Positions 33,881 to 42,866 of a stretch of DNA of 64,000 nt are shown piece by piece. Positions within the stretch are counted from its first letter, which is position 1, and each line of letters starts with the position of its first letter. The stretch spans positions 496,001 through 560,000 of the forward strand of contig NZ_QMBQ01000005.1 in NCBI RefSeq assembly GCF_003289965.1, given 5' to 3'. The notes beneath the pieces are model-generated. The model was not told the DNA's origin and searched no databases. It saw nothing but the letters and a program-made list of their open reading frames with translations. The DNA comes from Mesorhizobium atlanticum (GTDB lineage Bacteria; Pseudomonadota; Alphaproteobacteria; Rhizobiales; Rhizobiaceae). Both the position numbers and the translations under genes were made by a program.

Positions 33881-35275
33881 TTATCCAGGCCTGATATTCT
33901 GGTTCAGTCGGAAAAAATTGGTCGGGTCGTACTGCTTCTTGACGGCGGCGAGGCTCGCGTAATTGACACCGTAGGCATCCCGCACGCGCTCGTCACCCTC
34001 GTCGCCCAGATTGTTGGCATAGACGCCGCCGGTTGAGAATGGCCGGACCGCGTTCCACAGCTCGCGTGCCCAGCCCATATTGGCCGCGTCGTCTGCCGGG
34101 TCGTCCCAGATGGCGATCGGGAAGCAGTCGAGCGCCGCGTCGCGGTTGGCGTAGGGCGAGTCCGAAGCGGGCACCCGGGCGATCGCGCCGCCGACCTGCT
34201 GGAAGACCAGCAGGGACGAGCGATTGGGAGCCTTGGCGTAAGCCTCGAGCAGCGCCTCGATCGCGCCGTCGCTGATTTCGCGCAGGAACTGCGCCTTCCA
34301 GTAGTAACGTCGCCCGCGCGGAAAGAGGCTGTCGCCCGCCGACTGGATCTGGAGGTAGGGGATGGCCTGGAGACGGCTTTCGACAGGGGATCCGAACTCC
34401 ATCAGGGGCGCGATGACGGGCTCGCCCGCTTCGGGCGGCCCGGCGTAGCAGGCCGAGATGCTGAAGCCACGCTCGCCCGAGGGCAGCGTGACGAGCGCGG
34501 CGTCGACGCTCACCTCGTCCGGGGCATCGCGGGAGAATTTGTCGTAGAATCGCATAGCCTCGCGCGCATGATCGTAGGCATGCAGCACAGAGCAAACGAG
34601 AAGCGCCGGGCCGAGCGGGTGCAGCCGGTATTCGAAGACCGTCACGATGCCGAAATTGCCGCCGCCGCCCCGCAAGGCCCAGAACAGGTCGGGGTGCTCG
34701 CCGGCGCTTGCCCGCAGCAACCGTCCGTCGGCGGTGACGATTTCGGCAGCGATCAGATTGTCGCAGCTCAGGCCGTGCTTGCGGCCGAGCTTGCCGAAGC
34801 CGCCGCCCAGCGTCAGGCCGGCAATGCCGGTATCGCCGTTGACGCCCATGGTGGTCGCGAGCCCATGCGCCTGCGTGGCCGCGTCGAACTCGCCAAGGGT
34901 CAGTCCGGCTTCGGCCCTGGCGATGCGGCGTTCGGGGTCGACGACGATCTTCTTCATGCGCGACAGGTCGATCACCATGCCGTCGTCGCATACCGACAGG
35001 CCGGCGACGTTGTGGCCACCGCTGCGGACGGCCACGAGGCAGTTTTGTGACCTGGCATAGGTCACGGCTAGGATGACGTCATCGGGATTGGCGCAAAAGA
35101 CGATTGCGGCAGGACGTTTGTCGATAGCCCCGTTCCAGACCCTGCGCGCCTGGTCGTAGCCTGCGTCCGCCGGCAACACCAGTTCGCCTCGCAAGCTCTG
35201 TCGCAGCCGTTCGATTGCCGTGGTCGAGGAATGGGATAAGCCCGATAGCACGTCGGTCTGTCGTGGAAGCTCCAT
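33881..35275 (-). CDS. FAD-linked oxidoreductase of the berberine-bridge-enzyme type
   Basis: A 464-aa flavoenzyme. The PP-loop SGGHNVAGLSVCDDG carries the histidine that binds FAD covalently. The GDTGIAGLTLGGGFGKLG loop has no cysteine at the second attachment point, so attachment is probably single. A C-terminal BBE motif, YGVNYASLAAVKKQYDPTNF, closes the chain. Relatives oxidise sugars, alkaloids such as 6-hydroxynicotine, or aryl alcohols. ATG 35275 is chosen; an in-frame TTG at 35332 is the alternative. It diverges from the LysR gene, which probably controls it. Confidence 0.88.
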   Translation of the reverse strand: MELPRQTDVLSGLSHSSTTAIERLRQSLRGELVLPADAGYDQARRVWNGAIDKRPAAIVFCANPDDVILAVTYARSQNCLVAVRSGGHNVAGLSVCDDGMVIDLSRMKKIVVDPERRIARAEAGLTLGEFDAATQAHGLATTMGVNGDTGIAGLTLGGGFGKLGRKHGLSCDNLIAAEIVTADGRLLRASAGEHPDLFWALRGGGGNFGIVTVFEYRLHPLGPALLVCSVLHAYDHAREAMRFYDKFSRDAPDEVSVDAALVTLPSGERGFSISACYAGPPEAGEPVIAPLMEFGSPVESRLQAIPYLQIQSAGDSLFPRGRRYYWKAQFLREISDGAIEALLEAYAKAPNRSSLLVFQQVGGAIARVPASDSPYANRDAALDCFPIAIWDDPADDAANMGWARELWNAVRPFSTGGVYANNLGDEGDERVRDAYGVNYASLAAVKKQYDPTNFFRLNQNIRPG

Positions 35276-35382
35276 CGTCGTCGCCCCGGTTCCAATGGGA
35301 TGAACGGTCTCACAGCGCCAGGCCTTCTGCAAAAGCGAAATTCTTAGCTACTGGATGAGCGGAATTCATCTACACTTCGGAT

Positions 35383-36288
35383 ATGAGGAACAGTCCGCCG
35401 CTCCGCGCTTTGCACGCCTTCGAGGCCGCCGCCCGGCACGGCAGCTTCAAGGCCGCGGCGGCGGAGCTGGGCGTGACGCCGACGGCGATCAGCCATCAGG
35501 TCCGCCTGCTGGAAGAGATATGCGGCCGCAAGCTGTTTCAGCGCCGGCCGCGCCCGCTCACGCTGACGAGTGCGGGAGCGCGCCTGTTTCCTGTCCTGCG
35601 CAACGGCTTTGATCTCCTCGCCGGTTCCCTTGCCGCGGTCGCCGAGCCGGATATTGAGGCGCCGCTGCGGGTGACGAGCCCGAACGCTTTCGCCAGCCGC
35701 TGGCTGGTGCCTCGCTTGCCGAAGTGGCGAGAGGCCAACCCGGCCGTGCCGCTGGAGGTCATCGGAACGGACGCGGTCCTCGATCTCCGCGCCGGCGCCG
35801 CGGACGTGGCGATCCGCTACACACGGCGGCCGCCTGTGGGATTTGCGGGGCAGGAGCTGTGCCGCGATTCCTTCTTTCCCATCTGCAGTCCGCGATTGCT
35901 GGCAGGCGACGGGCGGACGATCGAGCGTGCCGCCGATCTGTTGCGCTATCCCCTGATCCATTTCGACTGGATGAACCGGGACCCGGACGCGCCGACCTGG
36001 CGCCGCTGGCTGGCGACGGCCCGTTCGATCGATCCGGACCTGATCCCGGATAAGGCCTGGGATTTGAGCTTTCGCGAGGAATTGCATGCGATCGACGCGG
36101 TCGTCGCCGGGCAAGGCATCGCGATCCTGAGCGATGTCGTGGTCGGCCGCGAGCTGGAAAACGGCTCGCTCGTCAAGGCGCATTCCTTGTCCCTGCCGGG
36201 CTACAGCTTCTATGTCGTGTGGATGCAGCACCATCCACGGTTTGCGGTTATGGAGTCGTTTCTGGTGTGGATGAGAACGGTCGTGTGA
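35383..36288 (+). CDS. LysR family regulator (GcvA-like)
   Basis: A 301-aa regulator. The helix-turn-helix is RALHAFEAAARHGSFKAAAA, then ELGVTPTAISHQVRLLEE at about 8-45. The rest is the substrate-binding domain with the GcvA-type segment RVTSPNAFASRWLVPRL. It diverges from the BBE-type oxidase, with 107 bp between starts, the standard LysR-target layout. Inducer unknown. Confidence 0.92.
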   Translation: MRNSPPLRALHAFEAAARHGSFKAAAAELGVTPTAISHQVRLLEEICGRKLFQRRPRPLTLTSAGARLFPVLRNGFDLLAGSLAAVAEPDIEAPLRVTSPNAFASRWLVPRLPKWREANPAVPLEVIGTDAVLDLRAGAADVAIRYTRRPPVGFAGQELCRDSFFPICSPRLLAGDGRTIERAADLLRYPLIHFDWMNRDPDAPTWRRWLATARSIDPDLIPDKAWDLSFREELHAIDAVVAGQGIAILSDVVVGRELENGSLVKAHSLSLPGYSFYVVWMQHHPRFAVMESFLVWMRTVV

Positions 36289-36505
36289 GACCCTGCTGTA
36301 CCAGGTTCGACTCTCAAGAGTATGGAACCACGTGTCACGGATATCGCCCTTCGGGTTGGCCGAACGTTCGTTAGGCGATGGCGATTGTAGGAACCCGTAG
36401 CGGCATAGGAACACTGCCGCGACGCACGGCCTACGGATAGCTCTCCCGCCCAGGCGGCATTCCAGCCGCTCGGGCCTGTCCGGTGACAGGCGGAAATGTC
36501 CGTTG

Positions 36506-36530
36506 ACATATATGCGAAGTAGATATATGT
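36506..36530. promoter_or_regulatory. Palindromic operator ACATATAT-N9-ATATATGT over a TTGACA promoter
   Basis: A perfect 8-bp inverted repeat lies 27 bp before the Nudix-regulator start. Its left arm overlaps a TTGACA box (36503-36508), with TATATG (36524-36529) 15 bases further. Its position over the promoter of the first gene points to autoregulation of the three-gene unit. Confidence 0.7.
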
Positions 36531-36557
36531 AACTTGCATATTACAGGATGCAATGTG

Positions 36558-37289
36558 ATGAACGAGACCGATTTCCTCAAGGACTACGACCCGAGCGCCT
36601 TCCAGCGGCCTCCGGTGGCCGTCGACCTTGTCCTGCTCGGTATCCGCGACAACCGGCCGGCCGTGCTGCTGGTCAAGCGCGACCAGCACCCTCATGCCGG
36701 TCGCTGGGCGCTGCCGGGCGGTTTTGTCGGCATCGACGAGTCGCTCGATGTGGCCGCCGCGCGCGTGCTGCGCGAAAAGACCGGCATGGCCGAGGCGCAT
36801 CTCGAACAGCTCTACACGTTCGGCGCGGTGGATCGCGATCCGCGCATGCGCATCATCAGCGTCGCCTATCTGGCGCTGCTTACCGAGCGGGCCTTCGACG
36901 CGGCGCTCGCCGCGATGCCGGCGCTGCTGCCGGCCGCGGTCCATGTGCCTTGGGCCGGAGAGACCGGCGGCTCGGTCGATGTGGTCGCCCCGGAAGGTGA
37001 AAAACTGACGCTCGCTTTCGACCATGCCGCCATACTGGCGATGGCGATGCTCAGGCTGCGCGGCAAGCTCGACTATTCCGATGTCGCCTTCGCGCTGCTG
37101 CCCGAGCTCTTCACATTGCGGCAGCTGCAGGACGTGCATGAGGCGATCTTGGGCACGTCCCTCAACAAGCCGGCCTTCCGCCGGCGCCAGCTCGACAGAG
37201 GATGGCTGGTGGCAACCGGTGCCTATGAATCGGGCGCCGCCTTCCGCCCGGCCGAGCTTTATCGTTTCCAACCTTCCACGGCCGATTGA
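36558..37289 (+). CDS. NrtR-like Nudix-domain regulator with degenerate Nudix box
   Basis: A 243-aa protein. The Nudix fold covers about 15-155 with WALPGGFVGIDESLDVAAAR then VLREKTGM. The catalytic signature Gx5Ex7REUxEExGU is altered: the residues at the first and last of the three glutamate positions are V and K (RVLREK in place of REUxEE), so hydrolysis is unlikely. A C-terminal winged helix, LPELFTLRQLQDVHEAILGT then SLNKPAFRRRQLDRGWLV, is the NrtR type. NrtR proteins are ADP-ribose-sensing repressors of NAD genes. ATG 36558 follows GCAATGTG; an upstream ATG at 36534 is possible. It is the first gene of a unit with SPFH and NADK-like genes. Confidence 0.8.
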   Translation: MNETDFLKDYDPSAFQRPPVAVDLVLLGIRDNRPAVLLVKRDQHPHAGRWALPGGFVGIDESLDVAAARVLREKTGMAEAHLEQLYTFGAVDRDPRMRIISVAYLALLTERAFDAALAAMPALLPAAVHVPWAGETGGSVDVVAPEGEKLTLAFDHAAILAMAMLRLRGKLDYSDVAFALLPELFTLRQLQDVHEAILGTSLNKPAFRRRQLDRGWLVATGAYESGAAFRPAELYRFQPSTAD

Positions 37290-37302
37290 GGGAGAGACCA
37301 CC

Positions 37303-38286
37303 ATGGCCACCATTCGCAGTCTAGGCTTCGTCGCCCAGCTTCGCAGCGAGGCAAGCAGCCACGTCATCCGCTACCGCAACGGCCGGGCGATCGAAAGCGG
37401 CCGCGGCCTGGTCTTCTGGTTCGTGCCCGAGACCGCCAGCATCGCCGAGCTGCCCATGGACGACCGCGAGATGACGCTCTTCGTCAAGGGCCGCAGCCAG
37501 GATTTCCAGACTGTCGCCGTGCAGGGCACGATCGGCTGGCACGTCGTCGATCCGGCGCGGCTCGCCGAGCGCGTCGATTTCAGCATTGATCTCAGGACCG
37601 GCAAGCTGCGCGGCGAACCGATCGAAAAAATCCAGGCCCGCATTGCCGGCATCGCCAACCAGGCGGTGCAGCAATATCTCGGCCAGGCCCCGGTGCGCGC
37701 TCTGCTCGACGCCGGCCCGGCGCCCTTGCGCGAGCGGTTGCAGGCCGTGGTCGCCGCCGATCCGGCGCTGACCGACATTGGTATCGCCGCCGTAGCGGTT
37801 CGGCTCACCAATTTGACGCCGACCAGCGAGCTCGAGCGTGCGCTGCAGACCCCGACCTTCGAGGCGCTGCAGCAGAAGGCCGATGAGGCGACCTTCCAGC
37901 GCCGCGCTTTGGCCGTCGAGAAGGAGCGGGCGATCGCCGAGAACGAGCTGGCGAACAAGACCGAGTTGGCGCGGCGCGAGAAGCTGCTCATCGCTGAAGA
38001 GGCCGAGAACGCCCGCAATCGCGCAACCGGCGCGGCCGAAGCGCAGCAGATCGAAGCCGGCGCCGAGGCCGAGCGCATCCGCGCCATCGAGAGCGCGAAG
38101 GCGGAAGCCGAAAGGCAGCATATCGCCATCTATCGCGACCTGCCGCCCGCGATTCTGCTCGGCCTTGCCGCCCAGCAGCTCGCCGGCAAGCTGGACAGGA
38201 TCGAGCACGTCAACGTCACGCCCGACCTGCTCGCCACGCTGCTTGGCGAGTTCCGCAAGGGTCCGGCGGTGATCGAGGGCCGGTGA
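37303..38286 (+). CDS. SPFH (band 7/stomatin-like) domain protein, soluble
   Basis: A 327-aa protein, starting 14 bp after the Nudix gene. The SPFH domain spans about 20-190 (REMTLFVKGRSQDFQTVAVQ then GTIGWHVVDPARLAERVDF). It continues into a charged coiled coil at about 195-285 (EKERAIAENELANKTELARR, with repeated EAE/AAE). The N-terminus RYRNGRAIESGRGLVFWFVP has no membrane helix, whereas classic stomatins have one. SPFH proteins form ring oligomers on or near membranes. Here it is probably a scaffold for the partner NAD-related proteins. Confidence 0.85.
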   Translation: MATIRSLGFVAQLRSEASSHVIRYRNGRAIESGRGLVFWFVPETASIAELPMDDREMTLFVKGRSQDFQTVAVQGTIGWHVVDPARLAERVDFSIDLRTGKLRGEPIEKIQARIAGIANQAVQQYLGQAPVRALLDAGPAPLRERLQAVVAADPALTDIGIAAVAVRLTNLTPTSELERALQTPTFEALQQKADEATFQRRALAVEKERAIAENELANKTELARREKLLIAEEAENARNRATGAAEAQQIEAGAEAERIRAIESAKAEAERQHIAIYRDLPPAILLGLAAQQLAGKLDRIEHVNVTPDLLATLLGEFRKGPAVIEGR

Positions 38287-38296
38287 GGAGCGAGCC

Positions 38297-39193
38297 ATGG
38301 CCGCGAACCGTCCCCGCGCGGTCTTCGTGACGCGCGAGACCGACTATGAGCTGCTGATCGCGCACCACGCGACGCGCGGTCAGGCCCGCTTCTTCCTCGA
38401 GACGCGCGGCCAGCGGCTGGAGGACGTCGAGGCCCGGCACGATCGTTTTCACGCCGTGCTGGGCACCGCCCGCGCCGCGGTGCCGGCCGACTGGCGCCAG
38501 ACCCTGGTGAGCCGCGCCGACCTCAACCGCTTCCTGTTCGCGCCCGACGACGTCATTGTCGCCGTCGGGCAGGACGGCCTGGTCGCCAATGTCGCCAAAT
38601 ATCTCAACGGCCAGCCGGTACTGGGCGTCAATCCGGCGCCCGATCTCTATGACGGCGTGCTGGTGCGCATCGGCGCCGGCAGGCTGGCAAAACTGCTTGC
38701 CGCCAGCGGCGCCGGCGATATCCAGGTTGAATCGCGCACCATGGTCCAGGCCGAGCTCGAAGCGGGTGAGACGCTGCTTGCGCTCAACGAGATCTTCGTC
38801 GGCCATCGCAGCCACCAGTCGGCCCGCTATCGCATCGAGGCGGAAGGCGAGGCCGAAGACCAATCGTCAAGCGGCCTCATCGTCGCCTCTGGCACCGGCG
38901 CGAGCGGCTGGGCGCGCTCGATCATGGAAGCGACGCATCTGGAGCTGTCGCTCGGCCGCGAGGAACATGCGGTCGGCTTCTGGGTGCGCGAGCCCTTCCC
39001 GAGCATCGCCACCGCGACGAAACTGCGGGCGGGAAAGATCACCGAAAAACCGCTCTTCATCACCTCGCGCATGAACGAGGGCGGCGTGATCTTCGCCGAC
39101 GGCATCGAGCAGGATTTCATCGCCTTCGACTGGGGTCGCCAGGCGCGGCTTTCGCCGGCGTCGCGGGTGCTGCGGCTGGTCGTCGATCGGTAG
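38297..39193 (+). CDS. NAD-kinase-like protein (diacylglycerol-kinase superfamily)
   Basis: A 298-aa protein starting 10 bp after the SPFH stop. It has the ATP-NAD kinase layout: N-terminal Rossmann half, then VGQDGLVANVAKYLNGQPVL corresponding to the diagnostic GGDG loop (here GQDG), LGVNPAPDLYDGVL, and a beta-rich half with SSGLIVASGTGASGWARSIM. The GGDG glycine change, with the otherwise retained fold, suggests altered activity or ligand sensing rather than housekeeping NADP synthesis. It is the last gene of the three-gene unit, and the role is inferred from context. Confidence 0.78.
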   Translation: MAANRPRAVFVTRETDYELLIAHHATRGQARFFLETRGQRLEDVEARHDRFHAVLGTARAAVPADWRQTLVSRADLNRFLFAPDDVIVAVGQDGLVANVAKYLNGQPVLGVNPAPDLYDGVLVRIGAGRLAKLLAASGAGDIQVESRTMVQAELEAGETLLALNEIFVGHRSHQSARYRIEAEGEAEDQSSSGLIVASGTGASGWARSIMEATHLELSLGREEHAVGFWVREPFPSIATATKLRAGKITEKPLFITSRMNEGGVIFADGIEQDFIAFDWGRQARLSPASRVLRLVVDR

Positions 39194-39220
39194 GACCGGG
39201 TTGGCGGCTGCCGGCAGCGG

Positions 39221-39760
39221 TCAGGCTTGGACGCCGCCGGCCTTTCCGTTCGCGCCGTCGAGCAGCGCGATCAATCCCTTGAGGATTTCGATCGGGGCCG
39301 GCGGGCATCCCGGGATGTGCAGGTCGACCGGCACCACGTCCGACACGCCGCCGACCACGGCATAGCTGCCGGCGAAGCAGCCGCCGTCCTTGGCGCAATC
39401 GCCTAGCGCAACCACCCATTTCGGGTTGGGTGTCGCCTCAAAGGTCCGCTTCAGCGCCTCGCGCATGTTCTTCGTGACCGGCCCGGTGACCATCAGCACA
39501 TCGGCATGGCGCGGCGAGGCGACGAAGCGGAAGCCGAAGCGCTCGATGTCGTAGAAGGCATTGTTGAGCGCGTGCATCTCCAGCTCGCAGCCATTGCAGG
39601 AGCCGGCGTCGACCGCGCGGATCGACAGGCTCCGGCCCAGTTTCCTGCGAGCCATGCCGTCAAGCGCGCGCGCCAGTTCGTCGACGGCAGCATTGCTGAC
39701 TTGCGGCGCGCGTTCCGTCAGGGGCGGGCGGATCAGGCTTTCGAAGAGCAGTTTTCGCAT
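39221..39760 (-). CDS. hyfI: Hydrogenase-4-like small subunit (NuoB/HyfI family)
   Basis: A 179-aa NuoB-type subunit of a membrane-bound complex. The cluster-binding residues are retained: AVDAGSCNGCELEMHALNNA, then GDCAKDGGCF and PGCPP. So the N2-like 4Fe-4S cluster should form. It is the last gene of the operon and lies 123 bp after the large-subunit gene, separated from it by a repeat element. ATG with CAAGGCACACC before it. There is no ferredoxin-type subunit (HyfH/HycF) in the operon. Confidence 0.88.
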   Translation of the reverse strand: MRKLLFESLIRPPLTERAPQVSNAAVDELARALDGMARRKLGRSLSIRAVDAGSCNGCELEMHALNNAFYDIERFGFRFVASPRHADVLMVTGPVTKNMREALKRTFEATPNPKWVVALGDCAKDGGCFAGSYAVVGGVSDVVPVDLHIPGCPPAPIEILKGLIALLDGANGKAGGVQA

Positions 39761-39776
39761 GGCGGTGTGCCTTGGC

Positions 39777-39886
39777 CAGAGTTGGAGCAGTTCAGCGTCT
39801 GATAGAATCGCCGACCTGCTCCAACTCTTTGTTTTCGCGCAATTCCGGACGGAAAACCGCTGCGCACTTTTCCTGGAATTGCTTTA
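39777..39886. repeat. Palindromic intergenic repeat, family B, inside the hyf-like operon
   Basis: On the minus strand it starts TAAAGCAATTCCAGGAAAAG and ends in a TTGGAGCAG...CTGCTCCAA stem (39783-39826). It fills the hyfG-hyfI gap, overlapping the stop of hyfG, and may uncouple translation or stabilise the 5' part of the transcript. Confidence 0.7.
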
Positions 39887-41410
39887 GAGATCATGGCCGG
39901 AATAGGAGCAGTTGAACGATTTGTTGCAGAGCGGGAAATCGGCGACGATGTTGCCTTCGATCGCCGCCTCCAGCAGCGGCCACTGGAACCATGACGGGTC
40001 GCGCAGGTGGCAGCGTTCGATCAGGCCGTTCTCGCCGATGCGCAGCCAGGCAAGGATGTCGCCGCGAAAACCCTCGACCAGCGCCATGCCCTCGCGCGGC
40101 CCATCCGGCGCGGGCATATCGACGCGGGTCGGGCCGGCGGGCAGCCGCCCCAGAATCTGCTCGACCAGCGACAGGCTCTGCTCGACCTCCCGCACGCGGA
40201 TCCAGACGCGCGCGTTGACGTCCCCCTCCTGCAGCACCGGCACGTCGAAGGCGAGCTCGTCATAGGGCGCATAGGCAAGATCGCGCCGCGCGTCGAAATC
40301 GCGGCCCGAGGCGCGCCCGACATAGCCGCCGGCGGCATATTGCCGGGCAAGCTCGACCTTGAGCCGGCCGGTCGCCACCGTGCGGTCCTGCAGCGAGGCG
40401 GTGTTGTCGTAGAGTTCCACCAGATGCGGGAAGCGCCGCCTGATTTCCGCGACCAGCGATCGGATGGCGTCCGTCCCTGCCTCGTTCAGGTCGCTTGCCG
40501 TGCCGCCGGGCAGGATGCGGTCGCGCATCAGGCGATGGCCGAAGGCCGCATCGGCGGCGCGCAGCACGCGTTCGCGCAGCACGCCGCAATGCGCGTGCAT
40601 GATCGCGAAGGCGGCGTCGTTGCAGATGGCGCCGATGTCGCCGAGGTGGTTGGCAAGGCGCTCCAGCTCGGCCATCAGCGCCCGTAGCCAGATCGCGCGC
40701 GGCGGCGGCGCGACGCCGAGCGCCGCCTCCACCGCGCGGGCGAAGGCCAGCGAATAGGCGACGGTGCTGTCGCCTGAGGTCCGGCCCGCCAGCGTTGCCG
40801 CGCGATCGATCGATGCGCCCTGCATCAACCCTTCGATGCCCTTGTGCACATAGCCCAGCCGCTCCTCCAGCCGCACCACCGTTTCGCCGCCAGCCGTGAA
40901 GCGGAAATGCCCGGGCTCGATGATGCCGGCATGCACCGGCCCGACAGGAATCTGGTGGAGGCCCTCGCCCTCGGCCGTCAGGAACCGGTAGGACGACGCG
41001 GCCGGCGGCCCGCCAGGCCGCGCCGCCAGCGGATGTGAGACGCCCCATTGGCCATGGTCGAGCCAGCGCCGGCTGTCTGGCAGGCCTTGCGGCGCCAGCG
41101 CGAACAGGTCCGCCGCGGCGCGTTCCAGCCGGAGCGCCGGCGAATGGTGCTGGCCGACCGAAGGGTAGCGGCCGCCACGGCAATCCATGCTGATCACGCC
41201 GATGGTCTGCGCCTCGTCGAGAATTGCCATGTGCACTTTGTCCGGCTCCCCCCACAGGCCGAGCAGGCTCCAGCGTCCGGCGGCGAGCTGCTCGACGGCG
41301 AGGTTCCAGGCCTTCGGGGCGACCACGGCGCGCCGCCAGGGCGCGTGATGCTCGACCTGGCGGTCGGCCTCGATGAGATCAGCGAGCGCGGGCAAGTTTT
41401 TCCTGTTCAT
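39884..41410 (-). CDS. hyfG: Hydrogenase-4-like large subunit (HyfG/NuoCD-like) lacking NiFe ligands
   Basis: A 508-aa fusion of a NuoC-like N-terminal domain (about 1-140) and a NuoD/NiFe-large-subunit-like domain. Where HycE has the nickel ligands RxCGxC, this protein reads AGRTSGDSTVAYSLAFARAV, so both cysteines are serines. At the C-terminus FPLCNKSFNCSYSGHDL replaces the usual second CxxC. No hydrogenase metal site is expected. Such proteins belong to the energy-converting hydrogenase-related (Ehr) group of ion-translocating complexes of unclear electron donor. ATG 41410 lies 4 bases after the hyfF stop. Confidence 0.88.
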   Translation of the reverse strand: MNRKNLPALADLIEADRQVEHHAPWRRAVVAPKAWNLAVEQLAAGRWSLLGLWGEPDKVHMAILDEAQTIGVISMDCRGGRYPSVGQHHSPALRLERAAADLFALAPQGLPDSRRWLDHGQWGVSHPLAARPGGPPAASSYRFLTAEGEGLHQIPVGPVHAGIIEPGHFRFTAGGETVVRLEERLGYVHKGIEGLMQGASIDRAATLAGRTSGDSTVAYSLAFARAVEAALGVAPPPRAIWLRALMAELERLANHLGDIGAICNDAAFAIMHAHCGVLRERVLRAADAAFGHRLMRDRILPGGTASDLNEAGTDAIRSLVAEIRRRFPHLVELYDNTASLQDRTVATGRLKVELARQYAAGGYVGRASGRDFDARRDLAYAPYDELAFDVPVLQEGDVNARVWIRVREVEQSLSLVEQILGRLPAGPTRVDMPAPDGPREGMALVEGFRGDILAWLRIGENGLIERCHLRDPSWFQWPLLEAAIEGNIVADFPLCNKSFNCSYSGHDL

Positions 41411-41414
41411 GCGC

Positions 41415-42866
41415 CTACCCCAGGATACCGGCGACATGCTGGAACCAAGCCACCAGCGGCGCCGGCAGATAGATGCCGGCGGCAAACACCAGAGCGAGGT
41501 GCGAGTACATCGGCACGTAGGACGCCTCGACCGGCGCCATGCCGCCGCGCGGCTCGCCGAAGGCGAGACCGGTCAGCCGCAACAGCAGCGCGCCGAAGGC
41601 GATGAGCAGCCCGAACACCAGCGGGATCGCCAGCCACGGATGTCGGGCGAAGGTCGAGCTGACGACCAGGAATTCGCTCATGAAGATGCCGAGCGGCGGC
41701 AGGCCGGCGATGGCCACGACGCCGATCACCAGCGCCCAGCCAAGCCCGGGATGGCTTTCGGTCAGGCCCCTGATCTCGGAGATCTTCTGCGTGCCCTTGA
41801 CCTGCGCGATATGGCCGACGGCGAAGAAGATCGCCGATTTGGTCAGGCTGTGCATGACCATGTGCAGCAGGCCGGCGAAGTTGGCGAGCGGGCCACCCAT
41901 GCCGAAGGCGAACACGATGATGCCCATATGCTCGATCGAGGAATAGGCGAACAGGCGTTTGATGTCGCGGCGGCGGTAGAGCATGAAGGCCGCGAAGATC
42001 AGCGAGGTCAGACCCATCGTGACCATCAGCGGCCCGGGCCCGATCGCCTGCGGGCTCGCCGCGAGCAGCAGCTTGAAGCGCAGCACGGCGTAGAGCGCGA
42101 CGTTGAGCAGCAGGCCCGACAGCACCGCCGAGATCGGCGTCGGGCCCTCGGCATGCGCGTCGGGCAGCCAGGCATGCAAGGGGGCAAGGCCGACCTTGGT
42201 GCCGTAGCCGAGCAGCAGGAAGATGAAGGCGACGCTGAGCAGCGCGGGATCGAAATGCGCCGCCTTTTCGATCAGCACCGACCAGACCATGGCGTTGGTG
42301 CCCTCGCCGACGACCGGCTGCGCGGCCATGTAGACGAGGATGGTGCCGAAGAGAGCGAGCGCGATGCCGACGCTGCCGAGGATGAAATATTTCCACGCCG
42401 CTTCCAGCGCCTCATGCGTGCGGTAGATGCCGACCATCAGCACGGTGGTCAGCGTGGCAAGCTCCACCGCGACCCACATCAGGCCGATATTGTTCGACAC
42501 GAAGGCCAGGTTCATGCCGAACATCATGATCTGGTACATGGCGTGGTAGAAGCGCAGGTTCGGCGCGGTCAGCCGGCCGGTTTCCAGCTCATGCGCGATG
42601 TAGGACGCGCTGAACACGCTGGTGGTGAAGCCGACGAATGTGTTGAGCACGATGAAGACGATGTTGAGGTCGTCGACCAGGAGATATTGTCCCGGCGCCG
42701 GACGGTCGGTGACGAACAGCGACAGCGCCGCGAGCAAGGTGAGCAGGCTGGCGATGACGTTCACGAGGGCCGTCATCTTGTAGTTCGGCATTGCCGCCAG
42801 GATGGCCGCGGCGCCCGCCGGGATGAAAAGGATCGCTGCCACGGCGTCGAAGGAAAACCCGGTCAC
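41415..42866 (-). CDS. hyfF: Proton-translocating subunit HyfF-like (NuoN/MrpD family)
   Basis: A 483-aa integral membrane protein of the NuoL/M/N-MrpA/D antiporter family with about 13 helices. Core signatures include the lysine-bearing GTKVGLAPLHAWLPDAHAEG (the conserved HAWLPDAH segment of TM8) and FAYSSIEHMGIIVFAFGMG. It should pump protons or sodium across the inner membrane, driven by the NuoB/CD-like pair. The ATG overlaps the hyfE stop by 4 bases. Confidence 0.92.
   Translation of the reverse strand: MTGFSFDAVAAILFIPAGAAAILAAMPNYKMTALVNVIASLLTLLAALSLFVTDRPAPGQYLLVDDLNIVFIVLNTFVGFTTSVFSASYIAHELETGRLTAPNLRFYHAMYQIMMFGMNLAFVSNNIGLMWVAVELATLTTVLMVGIYRTHEALEAAWKYFILGSVGIALALFGTILVYMAAQPVVGEGTNAMVWSVLIEKAAHFDPALLSVAFIFLLLGYGTKVGLAPLHAWLPDAHAEGPTPISAVLSGLLLNVALYAVLRFKLLLAASPQAIGPGPLMVTMGLTSLIFAAFMLYRRRDIKRLFAYSSIEHMGIIVFAFGMGGPLANFAGLLHMVMHSLTKSAIFFAVGHIAQVKGTQKISEIRGLTESHPGLGWALVIGVVAIAGLPPLGIFMSEFLVVSSTFARHPWLAIPLVFGLLIAFGALLLRLTGLAFGEPRGGMAPVEASYVPMYSHLALVFAAGIYLPAPLVAWFQHVAGILG

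Noticed and set aside
36301..36330. AGGTTCGACTCTC resembling a tRNA T-arm
   Set aside because: No acceptor, D or anticodon stems are present around it.
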